Of a DNA stretch of 64,000 nt, positions 16,172 to 25,772 are shown in pieces; position 1 is the stretch's first letter; each line of letters starts with the position of its first letter. The position numbers and the translations under genes are program-made. This DNA is from DATKFM01 sp046154965 (GTDB lineage Bacteria; Pseudomonadota; Alphaproteobacteria; Dongiales; Dongiaceae): NCBI GenBank assembly GCA_046154965.1, contig JBJXDY010000021.1, positions 6,838 to 70,837 of the forward strand, given 5' to 3'. A model generated the notes under the pieces. It was given only the letters and a program-made list of their open reading frames with translations, was not told the origin of the DNA and searched no databases.

Positions 16172-17080
16172 TTAGGTTGGCAGCTTGCGAAGAGTGCGTA
16201 TCGCCTCTGTCGCTTGGGCTAAGCGCCGCTGCGCCATCTCTTCCAGCTCCGGCGTCCGGTTGCCCAGCTCGATCGCCATCGCCGCCCAGGAACCAGCCAT
16301 CAAGTACAGCGCCGATTTGTACACGGTGAATCGATCGGGCGTTGCGCCCTTCACGCCTTCGCCGTACGCGGCGAGCAGCGCGCGATCCTCGGCCTCGCTG
16401 AACTCCGCCTCGATGGACAGGCCCGCCAGATCATATGCCGGCTCGCTCATCTCCGCATACTCCCAATCGATGAGATACAGTCGCGACGCGCCTTCCGCAT
16501 CCTGACTGCGGATGAAGTTGTGGGGTGTCGGATCGATGTGGCAGGACACCAGCCGCCGCCCCGGAGCATCCACCGACCCCCGCAGCCGCTCCGCCGCCTC
16601 GCGGATCTCGCGAAACTGCGCCGCCGCCCTCGGGCTCTTCTGCAGATAGGAGTCGATCTTGTCGAACACCCGCATTTGCCGGCGGAACACGAGGCCGCTG
16701 TCATGCAGCCGCCGCAGGATCTGCGCGGCGGCGTGCATTGTCGCTGGATCATGCATCGCCGCCGCGGTCAGTGTCTCGGCACCATCGACAAAGCGGGTCA
16801 GCATCAGGCCTGTCGCCGGATCGGCATAGAGAATCTCCGGCGTCAACCCCGCTCCCGCCGCCAATGCCGCGTCATGGGCTTCGGCTTTGCGGTCGATGTA
16901 TTTCTCCGTGCCGACGCCCGGCAGGCGCAGCACATAGCTCGCGCTAGGTGTGGTGATCTTGTAGTTGCGATTGGTCAATCCCGGCAGCGGCTCGATTGCA
17001 AGTTCGCTAGCCGTTAAACCCGCCAATATGGGTATGCTCGCAAAGGCAGCGATGAGTTCAGCGGGTGGTTCTGCAGCCAT
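16172..17080 (-). CDS. Choline-kinase/aminoglycoside-phosphotransferase-like kinase
   Basis: A 302-residue protein-kinase-like small-molecule kinase. A nucleotide-loop-like segment PGLTNRNYKITTPSASYVLRLPG lies near residue 35, followed by the catalytic loop SCHIDPTPHNF (H-x-D-x4-N) near 187 and the metal motif LYLIDWEYAE near 207. This pattern is that of LicA/choline kinase and relatives, which phosphorylate choline, ethanolamine or thiamine. Substrate is not fixed by context; thiamine is conceivable given thiBPQ a few kb away, but that is speculation. ATG 17080 is used; a GTG lies two codons upstream. Confidence 0.8.
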   Translation of the reverse strand: MAAEPPAELIAAFASIPILAGLTASELAIEPLPGLTNRNYKITTPSASYVLRLPGVGTEKYIDRKAEAHDAALAAGAGLTPEILYADPATGLMLTRFVDGAETLTAAAMHDPATMHAAAQILRRLHDSGLVFRRQMRVFDKIDSYLQKSPRAAAQFREIREAAERLRGSVDAPGRRLVSCHIDPTPHNFIRSQDAEGASRLYLIDWEYAEMSEPAYDLAGLSIEAEFSEAEDRALLAAYGEGVKGATPDRFTVYKSALYLMAGSWAAMAIELGNRTPELEEMAQRRLAQATEAIRTLRKLPT

Positions 17081-17086
17081 AAGCAC

Positions 17087-17477
17087 GGTTTACCAACGCA
17101 CCCGCCGTTTGTCATCCCGGGGCCGGCGCTTCAGCAAGGTTTCCGGGATGACAACCTTGGGTTATCCACGATCACATTCCTTGAGAAATGCCGGCGCTCT
17201 TGCTATGATAATGTTCCTGTCGGCACCCGCCCACGGGTCCCTTAAACACAGCGTATCGGAATACGGCATGCCGCTCATAATGTGTTTGGAGCGAACAAAC
17301 AGTCATGCCAAAGGCCGGGATTCCCTTGCATGGCATCGTTCCTCAAAATCAGGGTCCCCTGGAATCTCTGATTCCGAGGTCAAGGCCCCGTCAGCGTTGG
17401 AGAAACCCTCGCGGGAAATACGGAAAAATGTCACATCCTGCGCGATGCCGCCGCGTCGCTGCAGCCCGTATGCCAGC
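17087..17477. other. Intergenic region with one palindromic repeat
   Basis: About 390 bp between the aco genes and the kinase gene. It contains the inverted repeat at 17109-17154. Nothing else with coding or RNA character is seen. Confidence 0.6.
17109..17154. repeat. GTCATCCCGG-type inverted repeat
   Basis: Perfect 12-bp arms TTGTCATCCCGG / CCGGGATGACAA with a 22-base loop. The same GTCATCCC family occurs as a longer palindrome at 52993-53070. It lies upstream of the kinase gene start and downstream of the aco operon. Confidence 0.75.
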
Positions 17478-18602
17478 TTACCTCGCGATCTCCGCGATCA
17501 GCCGGTTCACGTCGCTGGCCGCCTCCATATGCGGCATATGGCCGGCATTGGCCAGGGAATGCACCTTCACATTCCCCGGCAGGCCTTCCGCATGCTTTGC
17601 CGGGACGATGCGGTCTTGGCTGCCGGAGATGATCTGGATCGGCGCCTTAACCTTGCCGATGGCGTCGCGCAGGATCGCCGCCTGCTTGCCGCCGGGGAAC
17701 ATGACGTCGCGCATCTTTTTCAGCGCCGCGTCCACACCGTCGATGCGCTTGAACTTCAGCACATCCTCGATCATGTCCCGGGTAACCAGGCCCGGATCGG
17801 CCACCAGCATCTGCAGGATCGGTTCCAGCTTCTTGCCGCGGCTCGCCTCGATGAAGCCGTTGATGTACGCCATCGAGATGTCCGCGCCCAGGCCCGCCGG
17901 GCAGATCAGCGTCGCCGACGCCACCTTGCCCGGCTGGCTGACCGCAAGCTGCAGCGCCACCGCGCCACCCATGGAATGGCCCACCAGATGGGCGCGGTCG
18001 ATCTTCAGCGCCGCCATCCAGGCCGCCACGGCGGCGGTCATGGCGCCGAGATCGCCGGCGCCGACGTCCTTGCTCGAACCGCCATGTCCCGGCAGATCAA
18101 TCGCGTAGGTGGTGTGGCTTTCCGCCAGGGCCTCCTGGTTGAACAGCCAGTTATTGAGATCGCCGCCGAAACCATGGACGAACACCACCGGCGCGCCATC
18201 GCCGCTGCCCAGCCTCAGATACCGGATGCGGCATCCGCCGGCGATCTCCACGCTCTCCGGCTCCGGCTTTTTCTCGCTGGCCCTGGCCGCCAGTTGCTCT
18301 TTCAGCGCCTCGTTGAATTTGGCGACGAAAGCATCGATCTCACCGTCGCCGACCTTGTCATCGGCCACCACCGCCAGCAGGGCGCCGACCGGCAGCGCCT
18401 CGCCGGTCGGCGCCACCAGCCGGCGCACCTTGCCGGAAATCGGGCTCTCGAAGACGTTTGCGATCTTCGAGGTCTCGATATCGGCGATCTCCTGGCCTTT
18501 GGCGACTTCAGCACCCTCGGCGATCTGCCAAGCGGTGACGGTTCCCTCCTCCATCGCCAGGCCCCATTTCGGCATGACGATGGTCTGAATGCTGCCGGCC
18601 AT
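17478..18602 (-). CDS. acoC: AcoC-like E2: lipoyl domain fused to alpha/beta hydrolase
   Basis: A 374-residue dihydrolipoamide acetyltransferase of the acetoin dehydrogenase complex. The N-terminal lipoyl domain (residues ~5-80) has the lipoylated lysine Lys46 in DIETSKIANVFES. The rest is an alpha/beta hydrolase fold with oxyanion motif VFVHGFGGD near 143 and nucleophile Ser210 in GHSMGG. This fusion is typical of AcoC and unlike the CAT-type E2 of pyruvate dehydrogenase. It follows the E1beta gene directly and is the last gene of the operon. No E3 (dihydrolipoamide dehydrogenase) gene is present nearby. Confidence 0.92.
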   Translation of the reverse strand: MAGSIQTIVMPKWGLAMEEGTVTAWQIAEGAEVAKGQEIADIETSKIANVFESPISGKVRRLVAPTGEALPVGALLAVVADDKVGDGEIDAFVAKFNEALKEQLAARASEKKPEPESVEIAGGCRIRYLRLGSGDGAPVVFVHGFGGDLNNWLFNQEALAESHTTYAIDLPGHGGSSKDVGAGDLGAMTAAVAAWMAALKIDRAHLVGHSMGGAVALQLAVSQPGKVASATLICPAGLGADISMAYINGFIEASRGKKLEPILQMLVADPGLVTRDMIEDVLKFKRIDGVDAALKKMRDVMFPGGKQAAILRDAIGKVKAPIQIISGSQDRIVPAKHAEGLPGNVKVHSLANAGHMPHMEAASDVNRLIAEIAR

Positions 18603-19613
18603 CTAGGCGTGTCCCATGACGGCGCGCACCGCAGCCTCGATCTTGGGCGGTCCGGGAACGTAGATGTCCTCGAGCGCCGGCGAGAACGGCACCGGGCAGT
18701 GAGGCGCGGTGACCATCTTGATCGGCGCCTTCAAGTCGGCGAACGCCTCCTGGCAGATCAGCGCGGAGATGTCGGCGGCCATGTTGCAGCGGGGATGGGC
18801 CTCGTCCACCACCACCACGCGGCCGGTCTCCGATGCGGTCTCCAGCACGGTCTCCGTATCCAGCGGCGAGGTCGTGCGCAGATCCACCACCGTGCAGCCG
18901 ATCTTCTCCTTGGCCAGCTTGTCCGCCACCTGGTTGGAGAAATTCACCATCCGGCCCATGGTGATGATCGTGACGTCGTCGCCCTCGCGGGTGACATTCG
19001 CCTCGCCGAACGGGATCGTATACGCGTCGTCGGGCACTTCGGCGGTTTCATCATACATCGCCTTGTGCTCGAAGAAGATGACGGGATCGTCGTCGCGGAT
19101 CGCCTGGGCCAGCAGGCCCTTCGCCTCATAGGCGTTGCTGGGCAGCACCACTTTCAGGCCGGGAATATGGGTGAAGATCGGATAGAGGCATTGGCTGTGC
19201 TGGGACGCCGCGCGGAAGCCGGCGCCGTACATCGTGCGGATCACCATCGGCGTGATCGCCTTGCCGCCGAACATGTATTTGAACTTGGCGGCCTGGTTGA
19301 AGATCTGGTCGAAGCAGACGCCGAAGAAATCGACGAACATCAGCTCCGCCACCGGCCGCAGGCCCGTGGCCGCGGCACCCGCCGCGGCGCCGATGAAGGC
19401 GCTTTCGGAGATCGGCGTGTCCAGGACGCGGTCGCGGCCGAACTTCGGCATCAGGCCCTTGGTGACGCCCAGAGGGCCGCCCCAGGCATCCTGCTCGCCG
19501 GGCGCGCCGAGGCCGCCGGCGACGTCTTCGCCCATGAGGATGACCCGATGATCGCGCTCCATCTCCTGACGGAGCGCTTCGTTGATGGCTTGACGGTAGG
19601 TTTTCTTGGCCAT
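18603..19613 (-). CDS. acoB: AcoB-like E1 beta subunit
   Basis: A 336-residue transketolase-like E1beta protein. The first domain begins with YRQAINEALRQEMERD and MGEDVAGG, with the TPP-binding glutamate near residue 30. SESAFIGAAAGAA and MVIRTMYGAG follow, and the C-terminal half has the branched-chain-like second domain (VVVVDEAH). It abuts acoC and follows acoA by 13 bases. Family members decarboxylate acetoin or 2-oxo acids; the AcoC-type E2 favours acetoin-like substrates. Confidence 0.92.
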   Translation of the reverse strand: MAKKTYRQAINEALRQEMERDHRVILMGEDVAGGLGAPGEQDAWGGPLGVTKGLMPKFGRDRVLDTPISESAFIGAAAGAAATGLRPVAELMFVDFFGVCFDQIFNQAAKFKYMFGGKAITPMVIRTMYGAGFRAASQHSQCLYPIFTHIPGLKVVLPSNAYEAKGLLAQAIRDDDPVIFFEHKAMYDETAEVPDDAYTIPFGEANVTREGDDVTIITMGRMVNFSNQVADKLAKEKIGCTVVDLRTTSPLDTETVLETASETGRVVVVDEAHPRCNMAADISALICQEAFADLKAPIKMVTAPHCPVPFSPALEDIYVPGPPKIEAAVRAVMGHA

Positions 19614-19626
19614 GATTCGCCCTCCC

Positions 19627-20595
19627 TCAGTATGCGGATGTGTAGACGTCGGTCAGCAGATCTGCTTCGGTCGGCACCGCCGAGGACTTCGCCGTTGCCA
19701 CGCATTGCTGAATGCGCCGCTTGCACTCCCGGTCGATCTCGTCGAGCGACTTGCTGTCCAGCAGATGCGCCTGGGTCACCCTGTTGCGGAACACCAGCAG
19801 AGGATCGTTCGTGGCCTTGTACTTCGCCACCTCGTCGGCGGACTTGTAGGTCGCCGCATCGCCTTCGAAATGGCCGTAGTAGCGCATGACCTTCACATGC
19901 ATCAGGCTGGGCCCGCCGCCGTTGCGCGCCCGGTCGATCACCTCGCGCGCGGCATCGTAGACCGCGAAGAAATCCGAACCGTCCACCTCGATCGCCGGCA
20001 TGCCGAAGCCCTTGCCGCGGCCCACCTGGCTGCCGCCCACCGACCATTTGGACGCCGTGCTCTCGGCATAGCCGTTGTCCTCGACGACGAAGACCGCCGG
20101 CAGATTCCAGATCTTGGCCAGATTGTAGGATTCGAACGTCGTGCCCTGGTTGGAGCCGCCGTCGCCGACGAAGGCGATGGCAACGCCGCCGGTTTTCAGC
20201 GTCTTGGCGGTCAGTGCCGCGCCGCAGATCAGCGGCGGCCCGCCGCCGACGATGCCGTTGGCGCCCATCATGCCCTTGGAGAGATCGGCGATATGCATCG
20301 AGCCGCCTTTGCCGCCGCAAAGCCCGTCCTTCTTGCCGAAGATCTCCTGCATCATCCCCTGCTCGTCGCAGCCCTTGGCGATGCAATGGCCGTGACCGCG
20401 ATGGGTGCTGGCGATGCAGTCCCGGTCTTCGAGATGCATGCAGATGCCCACGCCCGACGCTTCTTCGCCGGCGTAAAGATGCACGAATCCCGGAATGTTG
20501 CCGGCGGAGAATTCGTCATGCACGGCATCCTCGAACTCGCGGATCAAGCGCATCCGCTTGTAGGCTTTGATCAGATCGTCCCGGCTCAGTTGCAT
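19627..20595 (-). CDS. acoA: AcoA-like E1 alpha subunit (TPP-dependent)
   Basis: A 322-residue E1alpha protein. The thiamine-pyrophosphate motif runs from GDGGSNQG at residues 144-151 to VVEDNGYAEST. The phosphorylation-loop-like HRGHGHCIAKG near 65-75 and GGKGGSMHI near 94-102 are also conserved. It heads the aco part of the operon, 39 bases after the ABC ATPase gene, so transporter and dehydrogenase are probably on one transcript. Confidence 0.92.
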   Translation of the reverse strand: MQLSRDDLIKAYKRMRLIREFEDAVHDEFSAGNIPGFVHLYAGEEASGVGICMHLEDRDCIASTHRGHGHCIAKGCDEQGMMQEIFGKKDGLCGGKGGSMHIADLSKGMMGANGIVGGGPPLICGAALTAKTLKTGGVAIAFVGDGGSNQGTTFESYNLAKIWNLPAVFVVEDNGYAESTASKWSVGGSQVGRGKGFGMPAIEVDGSDFFAVYDAAREVIDRARNGGGPSLMHVKVMRYYGHFEGDAATYKSADEVAKYKATNDPLLVFRNRVTQAHLLDSKSLDEIDRECKRRIQQCVATAKSSAVPTEADLLTDVYTSAY

Positions 20596-20634
20596 CTTGT
20601 CCTCCGCCTTGGGTGTTGCTCTTGCTCTTCGGCC

Positions 20635-21732
20635 TCAGAAGTAGGCCAGCCCGGTATCGCGGGCAAATAGATGTATTCTGTTCTCGTCGAGCGCCAGGGA
20701 ACAGGGAGCTCCGGCTTCGCCGGCGAACGCTGCCCTCGTCCGCGCCAGTATTCTCTGTTCTCCGGGCAATCGGATGTCAACCAGCGTGTCGCCCCCGATC
20801 GGCTCGGTCACGAATATCTCGCCCGCCGTCGCACCCGGCTGCGCCACGCCGCATGTGACCGCGATATCGTCGGGGCGCACGCCGAGCCGCACTTCGGCCG
20901 ACGCACCGGGCCGGTCCAGCGTCGCCGCTTGCTGCGCCGTCAGCGGCACCCGCAGCGCCGCGTTGCAGGCGAACACCGTTCCGGCATGGCCCTCGAGCCG
21001 GCAATCGAAAAAATTCATCGGCGGATCGCCAACAAAGCCGGCGACCCATTCGTTGCTGGGCCGGTTGTAGACTTCGTGCGGTGTGCCGAGCTGCTGCAGC
21101 ACGCCCTCATGCATGACCGCGATCTTGTCGGCCATCGACAGCGCCTCGAGCTGATCATGTGTCACATAGATCGTGGTGGTGCGGAGCTGGCGCTGAAGAT
21201 GTTTCAGTTCGCCCCGCATGTGCGCACGCAGCTTGGCGTCGAGATGGGCGATCGGCTCGTCGAACAGAAACAGCGCGGGTTCCCGTACAATGGCGCGGCC
21301 GATGGCGACGCGCTGCTTCTGGCCGCCGCTGAGCTGCGCCGGCTTGCGGTCCAGTAGTTGGTCGATTTCCAGCAGCCGCGCCGCCTTGCGCACTTTTTCG
21401 CCGATGGCGGCCTCGCCCAGGCCGCGCAACTTCAGCGGATTGGCAATGTTCTCCATCACAGTCTTATGCGGATACAGCGCATAGTTCTCGAACACCATGG
21501 CGATGTCCCGGTCCTTCGGCGGCACATCGTTCACCCGCTTGGCGCCAAACCGTACTTCACCGGCGGAAATCTGCTCAAGTCCGGCCAACATGCGCAATGT
21601 CGATGATTTACCGCAGCCCGACGGACCCAGAATGCAAAGAAACGAGTTGTCGTCGCAAACAAGATTGAGGTCCCTCACGGCAACCGTCTTGCCGTAGTAT
21701 TTCCAGACGTTCTGAATGGTGATCGACGTCAT
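20635..21732 (-). CDS. MalK/UgpC-type ABC transporter ATPase
   Basis: A 365-residue ATPase. Walker A GPSGCGKSS, signature LSGGQKQRVAIGRA, Walker B ALFLFDEPIAHLDAK, switch VTHDQLEAL, then a C-terminal TOBE/MalK regulatory domain from ~235. ATG 21732 is chosen because the ABC fold starts there; nine upstream codons are possible. It is the energy subunit for the two permeases and the binding protein encoded just upstream. Confidence 0.92.
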   Translation of the reverse strand: MTSITIQNVWKYYGKTVAVRDLNLVCDDNSFLCILGPSGCGKSSTLRMLAGLEQISAGEVRFGAKRVNDVPPKDRDIAMVFENYALYPHKTVMENIANPLKLRGLGEAAIGEKVRKAARLLEIDQLLDRKPAQLSGGQKQRVAIGRAIVREPALFLFDEPIAHLDAKLRAHMRGELKHLQRQLRTTTIYVTHDQLEALSMADKIAVMHEGVLQQLGTPHEVYNRPSNEWVAGFVGDPPMNFFDCRLEGHAGTVFACNAALRVPLTAQQAATLDRPGASAEVRLGVRPDDIAVTCGVAQPGATAGEIFVTEPIGGDTLVDIRLPGEQRILARTRAAFAGEAGAPCSLALDENRIHLFARDTGLAYF

Positions 21733-21783
21733 GCTGTTTTCACGGCCTCCGGCACGCAACTATCGAGTGGTATTCGGGTCGTA

Positions 21784-22662
21784 TCATTCGCGCACAGCCC
21801 CCATCGTCAGGCCGGTGACGAGATACCGGCGGATGACAAGACCGAGCAGCATCATCGGCACTGTCGTCACCACGCCGGCGGCCATGATGCTGCCCCACTG
21901 GATGTTCTGCGGCTGCACCAGGGCAAAGGTTGCCGGTGGCAGCGTCTTGGCGCCGCCGCTGCCGATGATCGATGCGAACAGATAGTCGTTCCAGGCGAAC
22001 AGCACGCAGAGCACCAGAAATGCGCCGATCCCCGGTGCGACGAGCGGCAGGATCATCCGGAAGGCCTGCCAGCGCGTGCCGCCGTCGCACATCACCGCTT
22101 CCTCGATGGCATAGGGAACGTTGTCGAAGAACCCTTTCAGGATCCAGATCGCGAACGGCAGGTTGAATGTCGTGTAGGCCAGGATCAATCCCGGCAGTGT
22201 GCCGATCAGCTCCGCCGAACGGAAGATGGCATAGAGCGGCACCATCACCGCCACCACGGGCGCCATGCGGGTCGAGATGATCCAGAAGAACAGGTCTTTC
22301 TTACCCTTGAACTCGATGCGCGAGAGGCTGTAGGCGGCCATGGCTCCCAGGACCACCGAGACAAGCGCCGACCCCAGGGAAGCCAGAAGGCTGTTCGCAA
22401 GATAGGTGGAGAAACCGAGATTGCCGAACAGGTTCTCGTAATGCCGTATCGTCGGGGTGAAATCGAAGAACATGCCGGCGCCCAGCCAGTCGCCGGCCGG
22501 CGGCAGCTGAAACGCCTCCAGCAGGTCCTTGAACGACGACACGAACATGATGAAGATCGGCAACACCGTCCAGAGAACGTAGAACAACACGAAGACGCCC
22601 GTGGCGACCTGCAGCAAGCGGCTGAGGGGCGTCCGATAGCTGACGATGTCCCGCGATGCCAT
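21784..22662 (-). CDS. Sugar-type ABC permease (MalG/UgpE-like)
   Basis: A 292-residue permease with six predicted membrane helices and the EAA loop IEEAVMCDGGTRWQAFRMILPLVAPG near residue 195. It is the MalG-type partner of the next permease. The start is ATG 22662, 5 bases after the upstream permease stop; an in-frame extension further upstream overlaps that gene and is not homologous. Confidence 0.92.
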   Translation of the reverse strand: MASRDIVSYRTPLSRLLQVATGVFVLFYVLWTVLPIFIMFVSSFKDLLEAFQLPPAGDWLGAGMFFDFTPTIRHYENLFGNLGFSTYLANSLLASLGSALVSVVLGAMAAYSLSRIEFKGKKDLFFWIISTRMAPVVAVMVPLYAIFRSAELIGTLPGLILAYTTFNLPFAIWILKGFFDNVPYAIEEAVMCDGGTRWQAFRMILPLVAPGIGAFLVLCVLFAWNDYLFASIIGSGGAKTLPPATFALVQPQNIQWGSIMAAGVVTTVPMMLLGLVIRRYLVTGLTMGAVRE

Positions 22663-22667
22663 GCTGG

Positions 22668-23648
22668 CTATCCTTCGCCGCCGGCGCGTTGCTGCTTCTG
22701 CTTCGGGTCTTCGAATATCTTCACCAGCAGCATGCCCAGGACGATCGTTACGATCAGCAGCGTCAGCGCGATCGCCGCGCCCCGGCCCAGTTTGAAGTAT
22801 TGGAACGATACATCGAACAGGTACACCGGCAGGATATTCGTCGCATCGGCGGGGCCGCCGCCGGTCAACACCAGAACCGCATCGATGAAACGGAAATTGT
22901 CCATGAACCTCAGGAGGATCGCGATCAGGAGGAACGGATAGAGGTTGGGCAGCGTGATGTCGATGAAGTTGCGCACCGGACCCGCTCCGTCCACCATGTT
23001 GGCCTCGAGTTGATCCTGCGGCACGCGTTTCAGGCCCGCGAGAACGATCAGCATGATCAGCGGCGTCCACTGCCAGACATCCACCAGCACAATGCCGATC
23101 ATGGCGGTCGACGGGCTGCCGAGGATCGACGTGGCCCCGAGAATGCCGATGCTCTGCAGCAGCCAGTGATACCAGCCGAAGGTGCCGTTATAGAGATAGA
23201 ACCACACCAGACCGGCAATGACCGGTGCCATCATCATCGGCATCAACAGGACCGTCACGAGAGTCTTCTCGTAGCGCGAGCGATTGAGGATGACCGCCAG
23301 GCCGACGCCGAGCAGCACCTCCAGGAACATGCAGAAGGCGCTGTACTTGATCAGAAGCCACCAGCCGTTCAGATACTTGGAGTCGCCGGGCAGCCGCGTC
23401 AGGTTTTTGAAGTCGTTCCAGACATCGGGCTGATTGGCCTCGCCGATCGTATGGAGGCTCATATAGATCAGCCAGAAGAACGGGTAGATCGAGATAGCCG
23501 CGAGCAACAGGATCGCCGGCAGCATCAGATAGAAGTAGTAGCGGCGCGAGGGCCGCCGGTTCAGATTGGCCGGCGCGGTCGTGACGATCCGTGCGCCGGA
23601 CTTCGACGCGTAGGGAACGCCGATCTGGTTGGCGGCGATATCGGTCAT
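22668..23648 (-). CDS. Sugar-type ABC permease (MalF/UgpA-like)
   Basis: A 326-residue permease with a ~35-residue cytoplasmic N-terminus and six or so membrane helices. The EAA loop reads LEANMVDGAGPVRNFIDITLPNLYP near residue 230. Together with the following permease it forms the membrane channel of the transporter in the aco operon. Confidence 0.92.
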   Translation of the reverse strand: MTDIAANQIGVPYASKSGARIVTTAPANLNRRPSRRYYFYLMLPAILLLAAISIYPFFWLIYMSLHTIGEANQPDVWNDFKNLTRLPGDSKYLNGWWLLIKYSAFCMFLEVLLGVGLAVILNRSRYEKTLVTVLLMPMMMAPVIAGLVWFYLYNGTFGWYHWLLQSIGILGATSILGSPSTAMIGIVLVDVWQWTPLIMLIVLAGLKRVPQDQLEANMVDGAGPVRNFIDITLPNLYPFLLIAILLRFMDNFRFIDAVLVLTGGGPADATNILPVYLFDVSFQYFKLGRGAAIALTLLIVTIVLGMLLVKIFEDPKQKQQRAGGEG

Positions 23649-23709
23649 GCCGTCAAACCCACGCCACTCTCACTGCGAATACTGTGCAATCGTCGCCAGG
23701 AACGGTAGA

Positions 23710-23729
23710 CGCCGGCATTTCCGCCGGCG
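23710..23729 (-). promoter_or_regulatory. Intercistronic hairpin after the binding-protein gene
   Basis: Perfect 7-bp stem CGCCGGC / GCCGGCG with a 6-base loop, in the 90-bp gap between the binding protein and its first permease. No U-run follows, so it more likely protects upstream mRNA or attenuates than terminates fully. The same arrangement is seen in three other transporter operons in this window. Confidence 0.5.
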
Positions 23730-23738
23730 CCCATCCCA

Positions 23739-25265
23739 TTACAGGTCGTGCAGATCGTCAAGCTGCTCTTTGATATTGGCACAGCACTCCTCCGGCGAAA
23801 TCTCGCCGGCAACGAGCCGCTGGGCCTCAGTCGCCATGATCTGATGATACTCGTTGGTGTTGGGGATCTTCGGCCCCAGCACGAAATGCGGATCCTTGAT
23901 GCCGTAGTCGTACACGGCATCGAAGGTAAGCGCGTTCGGCATGCTGGTGGGACGCTGCCGTGCCTTCTGGACCTCCGGATCGGCGACGACGGACTTGCGG
24001 GTCGGCGTGCCGCCCAGTCCCTTGAGCACCGCGAGCTGGTTATCCTTGGAAACGGCGTAGGAGGCGAATATGTACGCCGCGCGCTTCAAGTCTTCCGACG
24101 CATTGCCATTGATGCCGATGCCGCCGATGCCGCAGTTGGTGCCATTCACCGCCTCGCCGCCGTTCTTGATCCAGCTTGCCTCGCCCTTCGGACAAGGCGC
24201 GTAGGCCGTCTTGCCGCCCGCCGCCGCCGAGGTCTTCTCGTCTTCGATCGAGGCCGCGAATTCGTGATACTGCACCTGCATGGCGATCTTGCCTGCCTGA
24301 TACACGCTGTTCAGCTGCAGCGTGCCGTTCGCCAGGTTGTCGGGATGGCAGACGTCCGCGAGTTCCTTGTAGTGCCTCATGACTTCGATCGACTGCTCGT
24401 CGCCCCAGGTGGTCGGTCCGGGCGTCTTGCTGCCGAGCTTGTCGTCGACGTTGAAATCGATCCAGCGGCCGTGGGCGAACATCATGCGCTGGATATCGAG
24501 CTGCGTCGTCCAGGCAAACGAGCCGTGATGCTGGGCATAGCCATAGGGAACGCTGGGGTCGGCCGCCGCCAGCTTCTTGAAGAATTCGGCCATGTCGCGC
24601 ACCTGCTTCCAGGTGGTGTCCTTCGTGAACTCCAGCCGGTAGCCGTAGTCCTTTTCGAAATCCTTGGTATGGGCCTCGAACAGATCCTGGCGATAGAACG
24701 TGTTGGCGACGGCAGCGTCATAGGGAAATGCAACGAGGCGCCCCTTGTCATAGTAGTGACCGCAAGCATCGAGGAAATTCTCGAACCAGACCTCCGCTCC
24801 ATAGCCCTCGGGATCCTGCGGTAGCGTGTCGTCGGTCAGGAACGGCGTCAGATCGGCATAGTAGTCGGCAAATGGCGACCCGATCGGTTTGTCCTGGATA
24901 TAGTTCAGATGGAAGTCCGATTTTCCGCCGCGCAGGTCGATGCCGACCTTCTGCTGCACCACCGGCAGATCGTCAGTGAGGATTTCCACCTCGATGCCCG
25001 TGAGATCGTAGAAGGATTTCAGGTTGTCGCGGATCGCGAAGGAAGGCGGCGTGTTCTCCGACATGAAAACCAGCTTCGAGCCGCTATACTGTTTCCACTT
25101 TGCGTCGTCGGACGACTGCGCATAGACGGGATTGCGAACAATGGTCGAGTTCAAGCCAACGGCGATGGCGCCCGCGCCCAGCGCGGTCGCCGCCGAGCCG
25201 CCAAGTTCCAGGAATTTGCGGCGGCTGATGCGTTTGTAGATGGCATTCTTCGGTGCACGGAACAT
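23739..25265 (-). CDS. Tat-exported ABC solute-binding protein (family 1 type)
   Basis: A 508-residue extracellular binding protein. The N-terminus has a twin-arginine motif (SRRKFLELGG at ~13-22) and a hydrophobic Ala/Gly stretch, so it is probably exported folded by Tat. The start is ATG 25265, preceded by GGGGAGG; an upstream start ten codons earlier would lie in the ribosome site. The body resembles carbohydrate/polyol binders. It is the first gene of the ABC-aco operon; the ligand is unknown but should be metabolically linked to the E1/E2 complex. Confidence 0.88.
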   Translation of the reverse strand: MFRAPKNAIYKRISRRKFLELGGSAATALGAGAIAVGLNSTIVRNPVYAQSSDDAKWKQYSGSKLVFMSENTPPSFAIRDNLKSFYDLTGIEVEILTDDLPVVQQKVGIDLRGGKSDFHLNYIQDKPIGSPFADYYADLTPFLTDDTLPQDPEGYGAEVWFENFLDACGHYYDKGRLVAFPYDAAVANTFYRQDLFEAHTKDFEKDYGYRLEFTKDTTWKQVRDMAEFFKKLAAADPSVPYGYAQHHGSFAWTTQLDIQRMMFAHGRWIDFNVDDKLGSKTPGPTTWGDEQSIEVMRHYKELADVCHPDNLANGTLQLNSVYQAGKIAMQVQYHEFAASIEDEKTSAAAGGKTAYAPCPKGEASWIKNGGEAVNGTNCGIGGIGINGNASEDLKRAAYIFASYAVSKDNQLAVLKGLGGTPTRKSVVADPEVQKARQRPTSMPNALTFDAVYDYGIKDPHFVLGPKIPNTNEYHQIMATEAQRLVAGEISPEECCANIKEQLDDLHDL

Positions 25266-25481
25266 CGGCGTTATCCTCCCCTTTTTTGGCCACATCGTAT
25301 CGCCCGGCCATTCCCGCTATGGGCATGACCGGCCGCCTTGTGCTTGCGTCGGGAGACCGTGGAAATGTCGCCAGAACCAGCGGCAGTTATCTCTCGCAGT
25401 TGCGAAATCGATCGCTTCCCAGAGGGAATTCCGCCGTCGTTTTCCTCCCGTCGCCCCGTCCGTAAGATCAATTCATACAAA

Positions 25482-25496
25482 GCACGAAGCATGCCA
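25482..25496 (-). promoter_or_regulatory. Candidate sigma54 (-24/-12) promoter
   Basis: Minus-strand TGGCATGCTTCGTGC has the invariant GG-N10-GC spacing of sigma54 promoters and is close to TGGCAC-N5-TTGC. It lies ~217 bp upstream of the binding-protein start and ~280 bp from the gene of a sigma54 activator. The long leader is unusual but allowable. Confidence 0.55.
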
Positions 25497-25557
25497 ACTC
25501 CAGATTCATCATTAAATCAACCACTTAGGTTTCCCAACCCCGTCCCATTGGGACGCT

Positions 25558-25579
25558 TGTCGCAGGCGCGCGTGTCTCA
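25558..25579. promoter_or_regulatory. Candidate activator-binding direct repeats
   Basis: TGTCGCA and TGTCTCA separated by 8 bases (15-bp period), 60-100 bp upstream of the candidate sigma54 promoter, where an enhancer-binding protein would sit. Assignment to AcoR is inference from position only. Confidence 0.3.
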
Positions 25580-25772
25580 CTTGGGATGAGCGGCCGGCCG
25601 CTCTCCCGCGCAAGCGAATGCGCTGCTGGCGCCCGCGGCTCATGTTGATAGGCAGATGAACTTCATAGTATCGTTTTGCGGTCGGACCCTCGCGTCCAAT
25701 TCGATATCCCGCACCGTCCTAAGGTGCTGATAGCGTTGAAAAGACGAGCGGCCGGCAAGGGAGGACATTGCG

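Larger units (their letters stand above)
25266..25772. promoter_or_regulatory. Divergent control region of the ABC-aco operon and acoR
   Basis: About 500 bp separate the binding-protein gene from the AcoR-like activator. It holds a candidate sigma54 promoter (25482-25496, minus strand) and a pair of direct repeats (25558-25579), listed separately. No open reading frame with convincing coding character is seen. Confidence 0.6.

Noticed and set aside
16965..19889. 974-codon plus-strand frame across the aco genes
   Set aside because: It lies opposite three genes with clear catalytic motifs (acoC, acoB, part of acoA) and crosses their boundaries. Its His/Arg/Asp-rich composition is that of an antisense shadow.
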